In this document: positions 9,360 through 17,708 of the stretch, in pieces
Numbering within the stretch: the stretch's first letter is position 1
Layout: every line of letters begins with the position of its first letter
Origin: JBJTUH01 sp044346175
Lineage (GTDB): Bacteria > Cyanobacteriota > Vampirovibrionia > Vampirovibrionales > JAJTHC01
Length of the DNA stretch: 64,000 nt
Reading direction: 5' to 3'
NCBI GenBank assembly: GCA_044346175.1
Contig: JBIIZQ010000004.1
Location: 97,353-161,352, forward strand
Made by a program: the position numbers and the translations under genes
The notes under the pieces: generated by a model
The model's input: only the letters and a program-made list of their open reading frames with translations
Database searches by the model: none
What the model was told of the DNA's origin: nothing

Positions 9360-10541
9360 CTAATTTGCTTTATGTTCGGCGGCAACTTTTTCGAGTTCTT
9401 GGGCGAATACAGCAAGGGCTTCAGACTCAGGTACCGTCGCAATGACCTCATCTTTTTTAAAGATGTAATACTTGCCTTTGGCACCCGCAATACCAATATC
9501 GGCATGATTCGCTTCCCCAGGGCCGTTCACAAAACATCCCATAACGGCGACATTGAGCGGCGTATCCATTTTGGCAATCAGAGCCTCGACCTCATTGGCA
9601 AGTTTGTGAAGGTCGACTTCGCACCGACCGCAACTCGGGCAGCTGATTAAATTGGCACCTTCTGTTCTACGCCCAACACTACGGAGCATTTCATGACCCG
9701 CAAATACCTCTTCAATACTATCTGCCGTAAGGGATACACGGATGGTATCGCCAATCCCTTCTGCAAGTAGCATTCCAAAGGCAACGGACGTTTTAATGAG
9801 TCCTCGTTTTAACGTGCCAGCTTCTGTGACTCCTAAGTGGAGTGGGTAAGCACATACTTTTGAAACCGCACGGTAGGCTGCCACAGCCTCCAGAGGGTCA
9901 GAGGCCTTTACAGAGATGACCGTATCATAAAACCCTTCTTCCTCAAGAAGTCGTACGTTTAACAAAGCACTTTCAACCAGTTGACGTACTCGGTCATGGG
10001 GGTATTGTTGCTTGACTTCTTCTTCTACAGAGCCACTGTTCACACCGACACGAATAGGAAGCCCTCGTTCTTGACAAGATTTCACAACTTGACGAATGAA
10101 GTCCTTGCGTCCGATATTGCCAGGGTTAATCCGAATGGCGGCAACGCCATTTTCAGCCGCTTGTAAAGCAAGCTGATAGTTAAAGTGAATATCTGCCACG
10201 ACAGGAATAGGACTTTGAGCTGTGATGATTTTGAGTGCTTCTGCCGCTTGTTTGTCAGGAACCGCAAGACGAATAATCTCACAGCCAGCATCTGTAAGGC
10301 GTTTGATTTCATCAATACAGGTTGCCGTATCTCGGGTGTCCTGCGTAAGCATGGATTGTACTGAAATGGGGGCATTCCCACCTACTTGTATGCCACCTAC
10401 TTGTACGGGACGGGTTACTCGGCGAGGACGTACCACTCCAAACGGACTCATCCGAGTGTCAGGCGGTAGAAGGGTGTCAAGGTCGTAGGAGGGTTCAATA
10501 AAACTGTGACAAGCCAAGAGGTCAGGGGTAGAAGCTTGCAT
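9360..10541 (-). CDS. ispG: 4-hydroxy-3-methylbut-2-enyl diphosphate synthase (GcpE)
   Basis: This is the [4Fe-4S] enzyme that reductively opens ME-cPP to HMBPP in the MEP isoprenoid pathway. 393 residues, near the usual bacterial length. Seen: the N-terminal RRVTRPVQVGGIQVGGNAPISVQSM segment in pieces, the TIM-barrel stretch RINPGNIGRKDF, the cluster-binding Cys in SCPSCGRCEVD, and the C-terminal GCFVNGPGEANHADIGIAG with the third Cys. The start at 10541 (ATG CAA GCT) is followed by about 30 residues before the conserved part, so a later start (MSPFGVV, codon 32) is possible. Its neighbours are unrelated. Confidence 0.95.
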   Translation of the reverse strand: MQASTPDLLACHSFIEPSYDLDTLLPPDTRMSPFGVVRPRRVTRPVQVGGIQVGGNAPISVQSMLTQDTRDTATCIDEIKRLTDAGCEIIRLAVPDKQAAEALKIITAQSPIPVVADIHFNYQLALQAAENGVAAIRINPGNIGRKDFIRQVVKSCQERGLPIRVGVNSGSVEEEVKQQYPHDRVRQLVESALLNVRLLEEEGFYDTVISVKASDPLEAVAAYRAVSKVCAYPLHLGVTEAGTLKRGLIKTSVAFGMLLAEGIGDTIRVSLTADSIEEVFAGHEMLRSVGRRTEGANLISCPSCGRCEVDLHKLANEVEALIAKMDTPLNVAVMGCFVNGPGEANHADIGIAGAKGKYYIFKKDEVIATVPESEALAVFAQELEKVAAEHKAN

Positions 10542-10722
10542 GATGATAATACCTATGAATGGTACCTAGTGTGGAGTCGTAATGAAAGAAGAAGCAAGGC
10601 AACAAACGTTTGATTTGAGTATACCTAGAACATACCGTTAACTGAATGAAAACTTATGATGTCCTCCAATGTGTTTTTGTACTGTGTAACTTTTGTGTTT
10701 CTATTAGGACGCTCTTGTATGA

Positions 10723-11724
10723 TTAAGAGGGTTTTCTAAAAAGCTGTTTTGCTTTATGTGTACACCACTGACCCAGTAAGTATAGCCCCCAAATAGCAAA
10801 CGATAGTTTTAAACTTGCCAGAAGGACTTTAAAGTTTGAAAGGTGTACCTTACAAAACATACTCGTATATTCACTTGTTCCTCCTATATAGTTTAAGATG
10901 AGATTTAAAAGCGCTGTGAATACCATACAAAACATAAAAAACAGAGGTGTGGTCTGGTACTTGTACCAAGGCTTCGTTTGTTGCTGAGGTATGTCTTTTT
11001 TCTGGAGGCCTTCATAGACCATGTATACAATAAAGGCGAGTGGTAAACCAAGAATGCCTAAAAGCTCCCTAGCAGAGAAATCAAGAAAACTGTGTTTTAG
11101 TATGGGCTGAAATTGAGCATAATATGGAACTTCGCCATACCACGGAAATTCAATATAATAAGGTATGTCAACTAAAATAGTCATGGTTACTAAGAAATAG
11201 ATTAACATTTTAATAAAACGATACCATAAGCTCCAAGTTTCATTTGAGACTTTCGCATGGTATAGACGTACTTGAATACTCAGGTATGAAATACAAGAAA
11301 TAATCACAAGAGCAAGGGGAGCTGGTAAAAGACCAAAAGTAATTAAAAAGCATAATACTACAACTGGAAAATGTACTGAGATGATTATATATTTTGCGAA
11401 AGGTATTTTTTCACAAAGCAGTGCCAATGGTGGGAATAGATATTTCACAACATAATCATCATAGAACGGGTTGTGTAATGATTCTGCCCAGTGAACCAAT
11501 ACTGATATAATTACCATGATAAAAAAAGTCACACTTATGTAAGTGAAAAAGATACCCAAAAGGCTTGCAATGCCTCTTAGTACAGCAAGCCATTGGCGGT
11601 TTTTGAGTGCTTGCCAAAGGTCGATAAAGCAATCTCGAACGTAAAGCCACTCCTGTACAAGTAGCTTTATAGGGAGCCTCCCAAGCATGGTGAAAAAACC
11701 AATGATGTTTTGTTTCAATGTCAT
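10723..11724 (-). CDS. Multi-pass membrane protein, paralogue 3 of the tandem trio
   Basis: 333 residues with about seven hydrophobic stretches (for example ISVTFFIMVIISVLV and VVVLCFLITFGLLPAPLALVI in pieces). It begins with the N-terminal module shared by all three paralogues, MTLKQNIIGFFTMLGRLP followed by an EWxYVRDCFxxLWQALKNRQWLA stretch, probably amphipathic and cytosolic. It is nearly a copy of the protein at 12770-13774 and less like the middle one. Its ATG overlaps the stop of the preceding gene by four bases (ATGA), so it is translationally coupled and last in the cluster that starts with the Cys/His-motif protein at 15302. I do not recognise the family. A role as immunity or accessory membrane protein for that neighbour is inference from layout only. 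Confidence 0.88.
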   Translation of the reverse strand: MTLKQNIIGFFTMLGRLPIKLLVQEWLYVRDCFIDLWQALKNRQWLAVLRGIASLLGIFFTYISVTFFIMVIISVLVHWAESLHNPFYDDYVVKYLFPPLALLCEKIPFAKYIIISVHFPVVVLCFLITFGLLPAPLALVIISCISYLSIQVRLYHAKVSNETWSLWYRFIKMLIYFLVTMTILVDIPYYIEFPWYGEVPYYAQFQPILKHSFLDFSARELLGILGLPLAFIVYMVYEGLQKKDIPQQQTKPWYKYQTTPLFFMFCMVFTALLNLILNYIGGTSEYTSMFCKVHLSNFKVLLASLKLSFAIWGLYLLGQWCTHKAKQLFRKPS

Positions 11725-12773
11725 GAGGATGGCTTTCTAAACCACTGTTTTAGCTTCAGCCAAAGCTTCGGGCTATGGGTATGCCATTGCGTAAACAGAA
11801 ATGTCGATATAATCGCAAGTAAGAGGTTTAATATTGGAAATCCTACTTTAATTGAAGCGATATGGTCTCCATAAAATTCACGGTTTGGAGCGTCTCCAAT
11901 CCCATTTGGATATAATGTTTGAAAATTTAAAAGGGCTGTGAGGGTCATACATAACGACAGAAAAATGGGGGTTAGATATAGCTCATAGCCATGTTGAGTC
12001 TCCTGTTTCTTCTGAGCAACCCTATAAGCTGAATATAAAACAAATAAGATTGGTAGGCTTATAATTACAAACTGTAATTTGTCAGAAATTTCAAATATCA
12101 TATCCTTATTTTGGATTTTGTATGCAATAAAGCAAGGAATGTCTATGAAAAGGCAATGGGTAATTAAATACGCTGGCATGATGTACTTCACTTCGTGCCA
12201 TATTTGTACAAATTTAGAGGGTACTTTCAAATAATTTAAACGTACTTGTACACTAAAATAAAGCACTGCAAAAAGAATAAAGGGAACAAGAGGTGTCCAG
12301 ATAATACCCTCTGAATCTAGGGTGTGTATTTTATAAAACAGGAAAGTATTTGTATAAATAAGTTCTGATAATTGAATAATATTAGTACTTAGGAGTAGTA
12401 ATGGCTTTAAAAGCCAATCTATCATTTGTGTTAGGAGTAAATCTAAATCTTCCTTCATAGGGAATACAAGAAGAAGAAATAGTTTTAGGAGAAGAACAAC
12501 CAAGTATACCAATGGTAGCAAAGGTACTAACAAAATTATAAGTGTCAAAGGCTCTAGTATTGTTTTGATAAGAAAAGCGAAGGCTCCATAAGTGAGAAGG
12601 ACACCCAAAAGGCTTCCCAATCCTCGTAGAATAGCAAGCCATTGGCGGTTTTTGAGTGCTTGCCAAAGGTTCATAAAGCAATCTCGTACGTAAAGCCACT
12701 CCTGCATAAGTAGCTTTACAGGGAGTCTCCCAAGCATGGTGAAAAAACCAACGATGTTTTGTTTCAGTGTCAT
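11721..12773 (-). CDS. Multi-pass membrane protein, paralogue 2 (divergent middle copy)
   Basis: 350 residues. The first ~55 residues are almost identical to the flanking paralogues (MTLKQNIVGFFTMLGRLP onward), and the C-terminus again ends in a basic LKQWFRKPSS-type tail. The central hydrophobic part (for example LIILLVPLLPLVYLVVLLLK) is quite different from the other two. A constant N-terminal module with a swapped core suggests recombination between paralogues. Both ends overlap neighbours by four bases (ATGA). Function unknown. Confidence 0.87.
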   Translation of the reverse strand: MTLKQNIVGFFTMLGRLPVKLLMQEWLYVRDCFMNLWQALKNRQWLAILRGLGSLLGVLLTYGAFAFLIKTILEPLTLIILLVPLLPLVYLVVLLLKLFLLLVFPMKEDLDLLLTQMIDWLLKPLLLLSTNIIQLSELIYTNTFLFYKIHTLDSEGIIWTPLVPFILFAVLYFSVQVRLNYLKVPSKFVQIWHEVKYIMPAYLITHCLFIDIPCFIAYKIQNKDMIFEISDKLQFVIISLPILFVLYSAYRVAQKKQETQHGYELYLTPIFLSLCMTLTALLNFQTLYPNGIGDAPNREFYGDHIASIKVGFPILNLLLAIISTFLFTQWHTHSPKLWLKLKQWFRKPSS

Positions 12774-13774
12774 GGAGTAGGCTTTCTAAAAAGCTGTTTT
12801 GCTTTATGTGTACACCACTGACCCAGTAAGTATAGCCCCCAAATGGCAAACGATAGTTTTAAACTTACCAGAAGTATTTTTAGATTTGAAAGGTATGCCT
12901 TACAAAACATACTCGTATATTCACCTATTCCTCCTATATAGTTTAAGATGAGATTTAAAATAGCTGTGAATACCATACAAAGCATAAAAAACAGAGGTGT
13001 TGTCTGGTGCTTGTACCAAGGCTTCGTTTGCTGCTGAGGTATGTCTTTTTTCTGGAGGCCTTCACAGACCATGTATATAACAAAGGCGAGTGCTAAACCA
13101 AGAATGCCTAAAAGTTCCCTCGCAGAGAAATTAAGAAAATTGTGTTTTAGTATGGGCTGAAATTGAGCATAATATGGAACTTCGCCATACCACGGAAATT
13201 CAATATAATAAGGTATCTCGACTAAAATAATAATGGTTACTAAGAAATAAATTAACATTTTTATAAAACGATACCATAGTCTCAAGGTTTTATGTGAGAC
13301 TTTCGCATGGTATAAACGTACTTGAATACTCAGGTATGAAATACAAGAAATAATCAAAAGAGCAAGAGGAGCTGGTAAAAGACCAAAGGTAATTAAAAGA
13401 TATAGTGCCATAACTGACAGAACTACTGTAATGATTATATACTTTGCTAAATGTACTTTTTTATAAATAGGTACCAATGGTTGGAATAGATATTGTGTAA
13501 CATAATCATGATAGAATGAGTTGTATGATGATTCTGTCAAGGCAATCAATGCCGATATAATTACTATTAGAATATAGGTTACACTTATGTAAGTGAGAAG
13601 GACACTCAAAAGGCTTCCAATGCCTCGTAGAATAGCAAGCCATTGGCGGTTTTTGAGTGCTTGCCAAAGGTCGATAAAGCAATCTCGTACGTAATGCCAC
13701 TCCTGTAAAAGTAGCTTTATAGGGAGTCTCCCAAGCATGGTGAAAAAACCAATGATGTTTTGTTTCAATGTCAT
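12770..13774 (-). CDS. Multi-pass membrane protein, paralogue 1 of the tandem trio
   Basis: 334 residues, about seven hydrophobic segments, near-identical to the copy at 10723-11724, with long identical DNA stretches at the 3' end (compare 10735-10860 with 12781-12900). It starts 85 bases after the stop of the Cys/His-motif protein gene and is probably co-transcribed with it. The cytoplasmic-looking N-terminal module and the basic LFRKPTP tail are shared with its paralogues. The stop overlaps the next gene's ATG. No known family recognised. Confidence 0.88.
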   Translation of the reverse strand: MTLKQNIIGFFTMLGRLPIKLLLQEWHYVRDCFIDLWQALKNRQWLAILRGIGSLLSVLLTYISVTYILIVIISALIALTESSYNSFYHDYVTQYLFQPLVPIYKKVHLAKYIIITVVLSVMALYLLITFGLLPAPLALLIISCISYLSIQVRLYHAKVSHKTLRLWYRFIKMLIYFLVTIIILVEIPYYIEFPWYGEVPYYAQFQPILKHNFLNFSARELLGILGLALAFVIYMVCEGLQKKDIPQQQTKPWYKHQTTPLFFMLCMVFTAILNLILNYIGGIGEYTSMFCKAYLSNLKILLVSLKLSFAIWGLYLLGQWCTHKAKQLFRKPTP

Positions 13775-13859
13775 GGAGTAGGCTTTCTAAAAAGCATTTG
13801 TACAGAAGTGGCATAAAGGTTGTGTGAGGTAACACTATTACCGAATTATATCATGTTTA

Positions 13860-15302
13860 TTATCTTTTTTTGAGGCGTGCTTCATCAAATGCTTTTTGTT
13901 GCTCGTTAAGGAAATCATTCACAAAGTCTCTATCACTTGCATCGCTTTGGGCATCAAACGGGCGACTAAACCGAGACCGCCATTCATTTGCCCATTGCGA
14001 CATGGGTAGTTTACCTGAGCGAATTTCATCAGCAAGTTTAATCGCTACTAAACTGGCTTTCAGGTCAGTGACACTTTGTCCTGCTGAAGTGCCTGAACCT
14101 TCATGAACTTTTCCTCCTAGTTTCGCAAACCATACGTCAAGATTACTTCTTAAAGTAAGAGAAAACATTGACATACAGTGTCCAAACTGATTCGGGGATT
14201 TGTCATCATAATCAGGATGATACCCGTTTGAGCTAACAGGGACATTTGACATTGCTTTATCGCTTGCTCCATAATTCTTCAATAACTTGTTTCCTGTTAA
14301 AAAATAGCCTAAAGCTTCCTTTCCAAATTTCCCAATGTCTTTGGTGAGAGTAGGAAATGGCTTTACTGGTGCGTTGGGGTTGTACTTTTCAATGCCCACA
14401 CTTTCTATGAGCAAAGCGGCTCGATTGGCATCACCCCCACTAAAGTTTACGGCTTGTTGCATCACAGCCCCTGCGATGTCAAGGTCGTTAATCTGTCCTT
14501 TCTTACGTGCATCAAGCAGTTGATTCGTATACAGGTTTAATGTTTTAGCAGCCACTAAAAAGGCAGGGTCGTTTTTATGTTTTTCCCCGTAAGCTTGTAA
14601 GTCCTGAACTTTAGAGTCAGTGAGTGTATCGTCTATGGTACCCACGGGAGCAAGTCCTGCCTTTTTAAGGCGTGCGTCACTTTCCAAAACATTGGGGTCA
14701 GGCGAAAACACTTTGTCAGCATTCATATCATAGCGTACATCAGATTGGGGTGTGGATGGGGTGGCAGATTCATCAGAAACGACCCTCCCTTCAAATACAG
14801 GAGCATTTTCAGGTTCAGGGTAGGTATAGGCAATCTGTGTGCCGAGCTTGGCGTATTGTTTTTCCACCTCTCCTGTTATGGGGTTGAATCTTCCTGTTAG
14901 TGCATATCCTTTTTGGCGCATGATGTTGGGGTCAACCTCTTGCAATTGTGTATGGGTAGCGTTGGGTTCAAAACCTTGTTTTAAAAGCCGTTCTAAAAGA
15001 TAGTCAGGGACTTCTTTCTTTGTCAGTTTATGTTGATACCACATGGTAAAAGGTGGGTCGGGGTCAATGTAGTTTTTGTCGAGGTCAACGGTACCCACTT
15101 CATGAAAATCCTGTTGCATACGCTCCCATAGGTATGGAATCGTGGCTTTCAAGTTTTTTGCTTCAAACGGTAAATGGGAAAGCATCTCAAGTTTATGTTC
15201 CCAGTGGTCGTCATGCTGATGGTGGGGGCAATCATAAATAGAGCCTTGAAAGCCATCTGGAATAAAACGGTGCTTGCCTGATTTATCGGTGTAATGACAC
15301 AT
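13860..15302 (-). CDS. Cys/His-motif N-terminal protein with divergent C-terminus (candidate effector/toxin), locus 1
   Basis: 480 residues, no signal peptide. Residues 2-28 hold a striking motif: C2-x-Y, K-x-GK-x-RF, then FQGSIYDCPHH (C25, H27, H28). The same motif opens the protein at 23619. The two also share a VDPN/LDPN segment (about residue 124) and an EGRVV/QGRIV segment (about 170), then a Pro/Ser-rich hinge, after which they diverge completely. This copy's C-terminal ~270 residues are soluble and helical, with NQFGHCMSMF, a KVHEGSGTS stretch and a later conserved-looking S-x-x-D-L. The N/H...HE...D spacing loosely recalls helical toxin domains with RHF/HE motifs, but I cannot assign one. 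First gene of a cluster with three membrane proteins. SD-like AAAGGATA lies ahead of the ATG. Confidence 0.85.
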   Translation of the reverse strand: MCHYTDKSGKHRFIPDGFQGSIYDCPHHQHDDHWEHKLEMLSHLPFEAKNLKATIPYLWERMQQDFHEVGTVDLDKNYIDPDPPFTMWYQHKLTKKEVPDYLLERLLKQGFEPNATHTQLQEVDPNIMRQKGYALTGRFNPITGEVEKQYAKLGTQIAYTYPEPENAPVFEGRVVSDESATPSTPQSDVRYDMNADKVFSPDPNVLESDARLKKAGLAPVGTIDDTLTDSKVQDLQAYGEKHKNDPAFLVAAKTLNLYTNQLLDARKKGQINDLDIAGAVMQQAVNFSGGDANRAALLIESVGIEKYNPNAPVKPFPTLTKDIGKFGKEALGYFLTGNKLLKNYGASDKAMSNVPVSSNGYHPDYDDKSPNQFGHCMSMFSLTLRSNLDVWFAKLGGKVHEGSGTSAGQSVTDLKASLVAIKLADEIRSGKLPMSQWANEWRSRFSRPFDAQSDASDRDFVNDFLNEQQKAFDEARLKKR

Positions 15303-15536
15303 AAACGGTGTATCCTTTCTGGTGTGTTTTGTAACTGTTTGTGTAAACGCTTAAATAAAGATAGCCGATGATGAAGGGGCTATCTTTCTAGCATAGGGGA
15401 TGAAGAAAATACTTTGGGTGATGGGTGCTTACTGGAAACAGCACCCTTGCTTTATTTGGAAATAGCCCCTATGGTATCATGTGAAAAGATTTGAGATGTC
15501 CCGCCTGCCATAGTTTACCAGAACGTTGTTGTTACC
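15303..15536. other. Divergent promoter region between locus 1 and tatC
   Basis: 234 bases separating the minus-strand Cys/His-motif gene from tatC. It contains the imperfect repeats ATAGCCG...GGGGCTATC near 15360-15385 and a second AATAGCCCCTATGG at about 15461. It must carry promoters for both directions, but I cannot pick confident -35/-10 pairs. Confidence 0.3.
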
Positions 15537-16451
15537 ATGTTTTCTCAACCTTTTCGAGCCACTTCTTCTTCTCAAGTCCCTGACACTTCACCAAGGCTTC
15601 ATACCCTTGCCACACCTTCTGAGGTGGATAAGGTGCTGGTGGTTGAAACCCTTATGCTCAATGAGTTAGAACAGCAAAAAGCTTCTAATGAAAAAGCATC
15701 GGGGTGGCTTGGTACTGATTCACCCTTATGGCAGTATGCTTCTCATGTTGAGGAATTGCGACAACGTATTGCGTGGTGTCTGCTAACATGGGTGCTTGCT
15801 ATGGCGGGTTCATGGTTAGGGGCGAGTACCATGGTAGGTCGCTTTAAGGCGATTGCACAAAGCCAGTATATCCCTAGTCCGACCACTTTGAAGCAAGGCT
15901 TAACGTTTATTCAGACGACACCAGGTGAGGTGCTAGGCGTACATTTGAAGTTAGCAGTGATAGGGGCCTGCGTCTTCAGTTTACCTGTGGTAGGGTACCA
16001 TGTGGCACGGTTTTTAATGCCCGGTTTAAAGAAGCATGAAATTCATTGGCTGTTGGCTTTGTCGGGGACAGGGCTTACACTCTTCTTTATAGGACTGTGG
16101 GTCGGGATATATTTTATTTTACCGCCTACATTAGCCTTTTTCTGGCAATATGGGCAAGGCGATGCCCAACCTTACCTGAGTATTAGTACTTACGTGGAGA
16201 TGTGCTTACTGGTGACATTGCTTACAGGGGTATTATGTGAGCTACCCATTTTGGTGATTGTATTAGGGATGGTAGGCATTGTAAAAACGGAGATGCTTTT
16301 ACGGTTTTGGCGTGAAACGTTTGTAGTGGCTTTAATACTTGCTGCTGTCATCACCCCCTCCCAAGACCCCTTTACCATGATACTCGTGACAGTACTCTTG
16401 GTATTTCTTTTAGGTGTTTCCACCTTGGTATTAAAACTGCTTGGTAAGTAA
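15537..16451 (+). CDS. tatC: Sec-independent protein translocase TatC
   Basis: TatC is the polytopic twin-arginine signal-peptide receptor of the Tat system, exporting folded proteins. 304 residues with six hydrophobic spans. Family marks: HVEELRQRI before TM1, the TTPGEVLGVHLKLAV loop containing the conserved Pro-x-Glu, and the C-terminal AAVITPSQDPFTMILV. It carries about 60 extra N-terminal residues before HVEELR, Ser/Thr-rich, not typical of TatC (~250 residues), so the start could be internal (for example MLNELEQQ). tatA/tatB are not in the window. Convergent with asd. Confidence 0.93.
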   Translation: MFSQPFRATSSSQVPDTSPRLHTLATPSEVDKVLVVETLMLNELEQQKASNEKASGWLGTDSPLWQYASHVEELRQRIAWCLLTWVLAMAGSWLGASTMVGRFKAIAQSQYIPSPTTLKQGLTFIQTTPGEVLGVHLKLAVIGACVFSLPVVGYHVARFLMPGLKKHEIHWLLALSGTGLTLFFIGLWVGIYFILPPTLAFFWQYGQGDAQPYLSISTYVEMCLLVTLLTGVLCELPILVIVLGMVGIVKTEMLLRFWRETFVVALILAAVITPSQDPFTMILVTVLLVFLLGVSTLVLKLLGK

Positions 16452-16462
16452 GTATGAACAAT

Positions 16463-16490
16463 AAAGGGATGGCATGAAGCCACCCCTTAA
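16463..16490. terminator. Hairpin between convergent tatC and asd
   Basis: AAGGGATGGC-atgaa-GCCACCCCTT forms a ten-base stem with one mismatch in the 68-base gap between the tatC and asd stops. There is no strong T tract, so its strength as a terminator is uncertain. Confidence 0.45.
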
Positions 16491-16519
16491 AGTATAAAAA
16501 CCGTAAGCTTTGATAAGCT

Positions 16520-17584
16520 CTAAACCGTAGCAGGTACTTGGCTTGCTAGGCATTCTGCAATACGAATGGCATTGAGGGCTGCCCCAATGCGTAAGTTATC
16601 GGCTACCACCCACAGGTTAAGTCCTGTTTCGGGGTTTGAGGTATCTCTACGAATCCGACTGACATAGACGGGGTCGGTACCAGCTGTTTCACGAGGGGTG
16701 TGGTAATCTTCTTTACTGGTTTCGACGATAACATCAGGGACTTGACGTAATACCTGACGGGCATCCTCAGGGGACAAAGGACGCTCAAAGGCAAGGTTGA
16801 CAGACTCGCTATGACCCACTAAGACAGGCACCCGAATGGCAGTTGCTGTGATAGCTAATGAAGGTAAATGAAGGATTTTTTTAGTTTCGTGAATGAGTTT
16901 GAGTTCTTCAAGGGTGTAATCTTCACTGCCAAACTGGTCGATTTGAGGAATCAGGTTAAAGCCAATAGGACGTTTAAAGGTTTGGGCTTGGAAGGCACTT
17001 TGGGCAGGTAGCTCGGCATAGTATTGACCCGTCACATCGTTGAGGTCATGACGGGTTTGCTCGTGAAGGTCTTGTAAGCCTTCTTTCCCTGAACCGCTCA
17101 CTGATTGATACGTACTAACCACGACACGCTTTAACCCTGCTGCTTCATGCAGGGCCTTTAAGACGGGCATCAGTTGTGCCGTGGAACAATTGGGGTTTGC
17201 GATAATACCCTGATGATGGGCAAGGTCGGCATCATTCACGCCAGCCACGACAAGCGGTACACCTTCCTGCATTCTGAAGTGACTGGTGTTATCTACCACA
17301 ATGGCACCACGTTTAACCGCCTCAGGAGCAAGTAGGGCGGATACACTCCCTCCCGCAGAAGCAAGCACAAGGTCAACGCCCTCAAAAGCCTCAGGACATG
17401 CCAGCTGTACAGGCACATCGTTTCCTCTAAAACGGATACTCCCACCTAAAGAACGTTCACTGGCAAGGGGTATCAAACGTGTACACGGGAATTGCCTTTG
17501 TTCAAGAAGTTCAATCAACATAGAACCTACAAGACCCGTTGCACCTAAAACAGCCACTGTTGGAAAACGCATGGTCATAGACAT
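16520..17584 (-). CDS. asd: Aspartate-semialdehyde dehydrogenase
   Basis: Asd reduces aspartyl-4-phosphate to aspartate semialdehyde with NADPH, the branch point to lysine, threonine, methionine and isoleucine. 354 residues, normal length. Seen: GATGLVGSMLIELLEQR nucleotide-binding start, the catalytic Cys in NPNCSTAQL, STYQSVSGSGKEG, and the VLVGHSESVN segment. AAAGGAGACTG six bases before the ATG at 17584 is a good ribosome binding site and fixes the start. It is the last gene of the minus-strand ilv block, 124 bases after ilvA; feeding threonine to IlvA explains the pairing. Confidence 0.96.
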   Translation of the reverse strand: MSMTMRFPTVAVLGATGLVGSMLIELLEQRQFPCTRLIPLASERSLGGSIRFRGNDVPVQLACPEAFEGVDLVLASAGGSVSALLAPEAVKRGAIVVDNTSHFRMQEGVPLVVAGVNDADLAHHQGIIANPNCSTAQLMPVLKALHEAAGLKRVVVSTYQSVSGSGKEGLQDLHEQTRHDLNDVTGQYYAELPAQSAFQAQTFKRPIGFNLIPQIDQFGSEDYTLEELKLIHETKKILHLPSLAITATAIRVPVLVGHSESVNLAFERPLSPEDARQVLRQVPDVIVETSKEDYHTPRETAGTDPVYVSRIRRDTSNPETGLNLWVVADNLRIGAALNAIRIAECLASQVPATV

Positions 17585-17708
17585 CAGTCTCCTTTGAAAA
17601 CATTATCATCAATCAATAGCACATTAAAACATGAAGCCTTAGGGTGCAAGGACTTACACCACGGATTCGCCTAAACTAAAAAAAAGAAAACACTAAAAAG
17701 CTTATGCA

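Noticed and set aside
13860..15302. Assigning the locus 1 C-terminus to a named toxin domain
   Set aside because: Only a loose N-x-x-H/HE/D spacing is visible; without a profile search it does not support a specific family.
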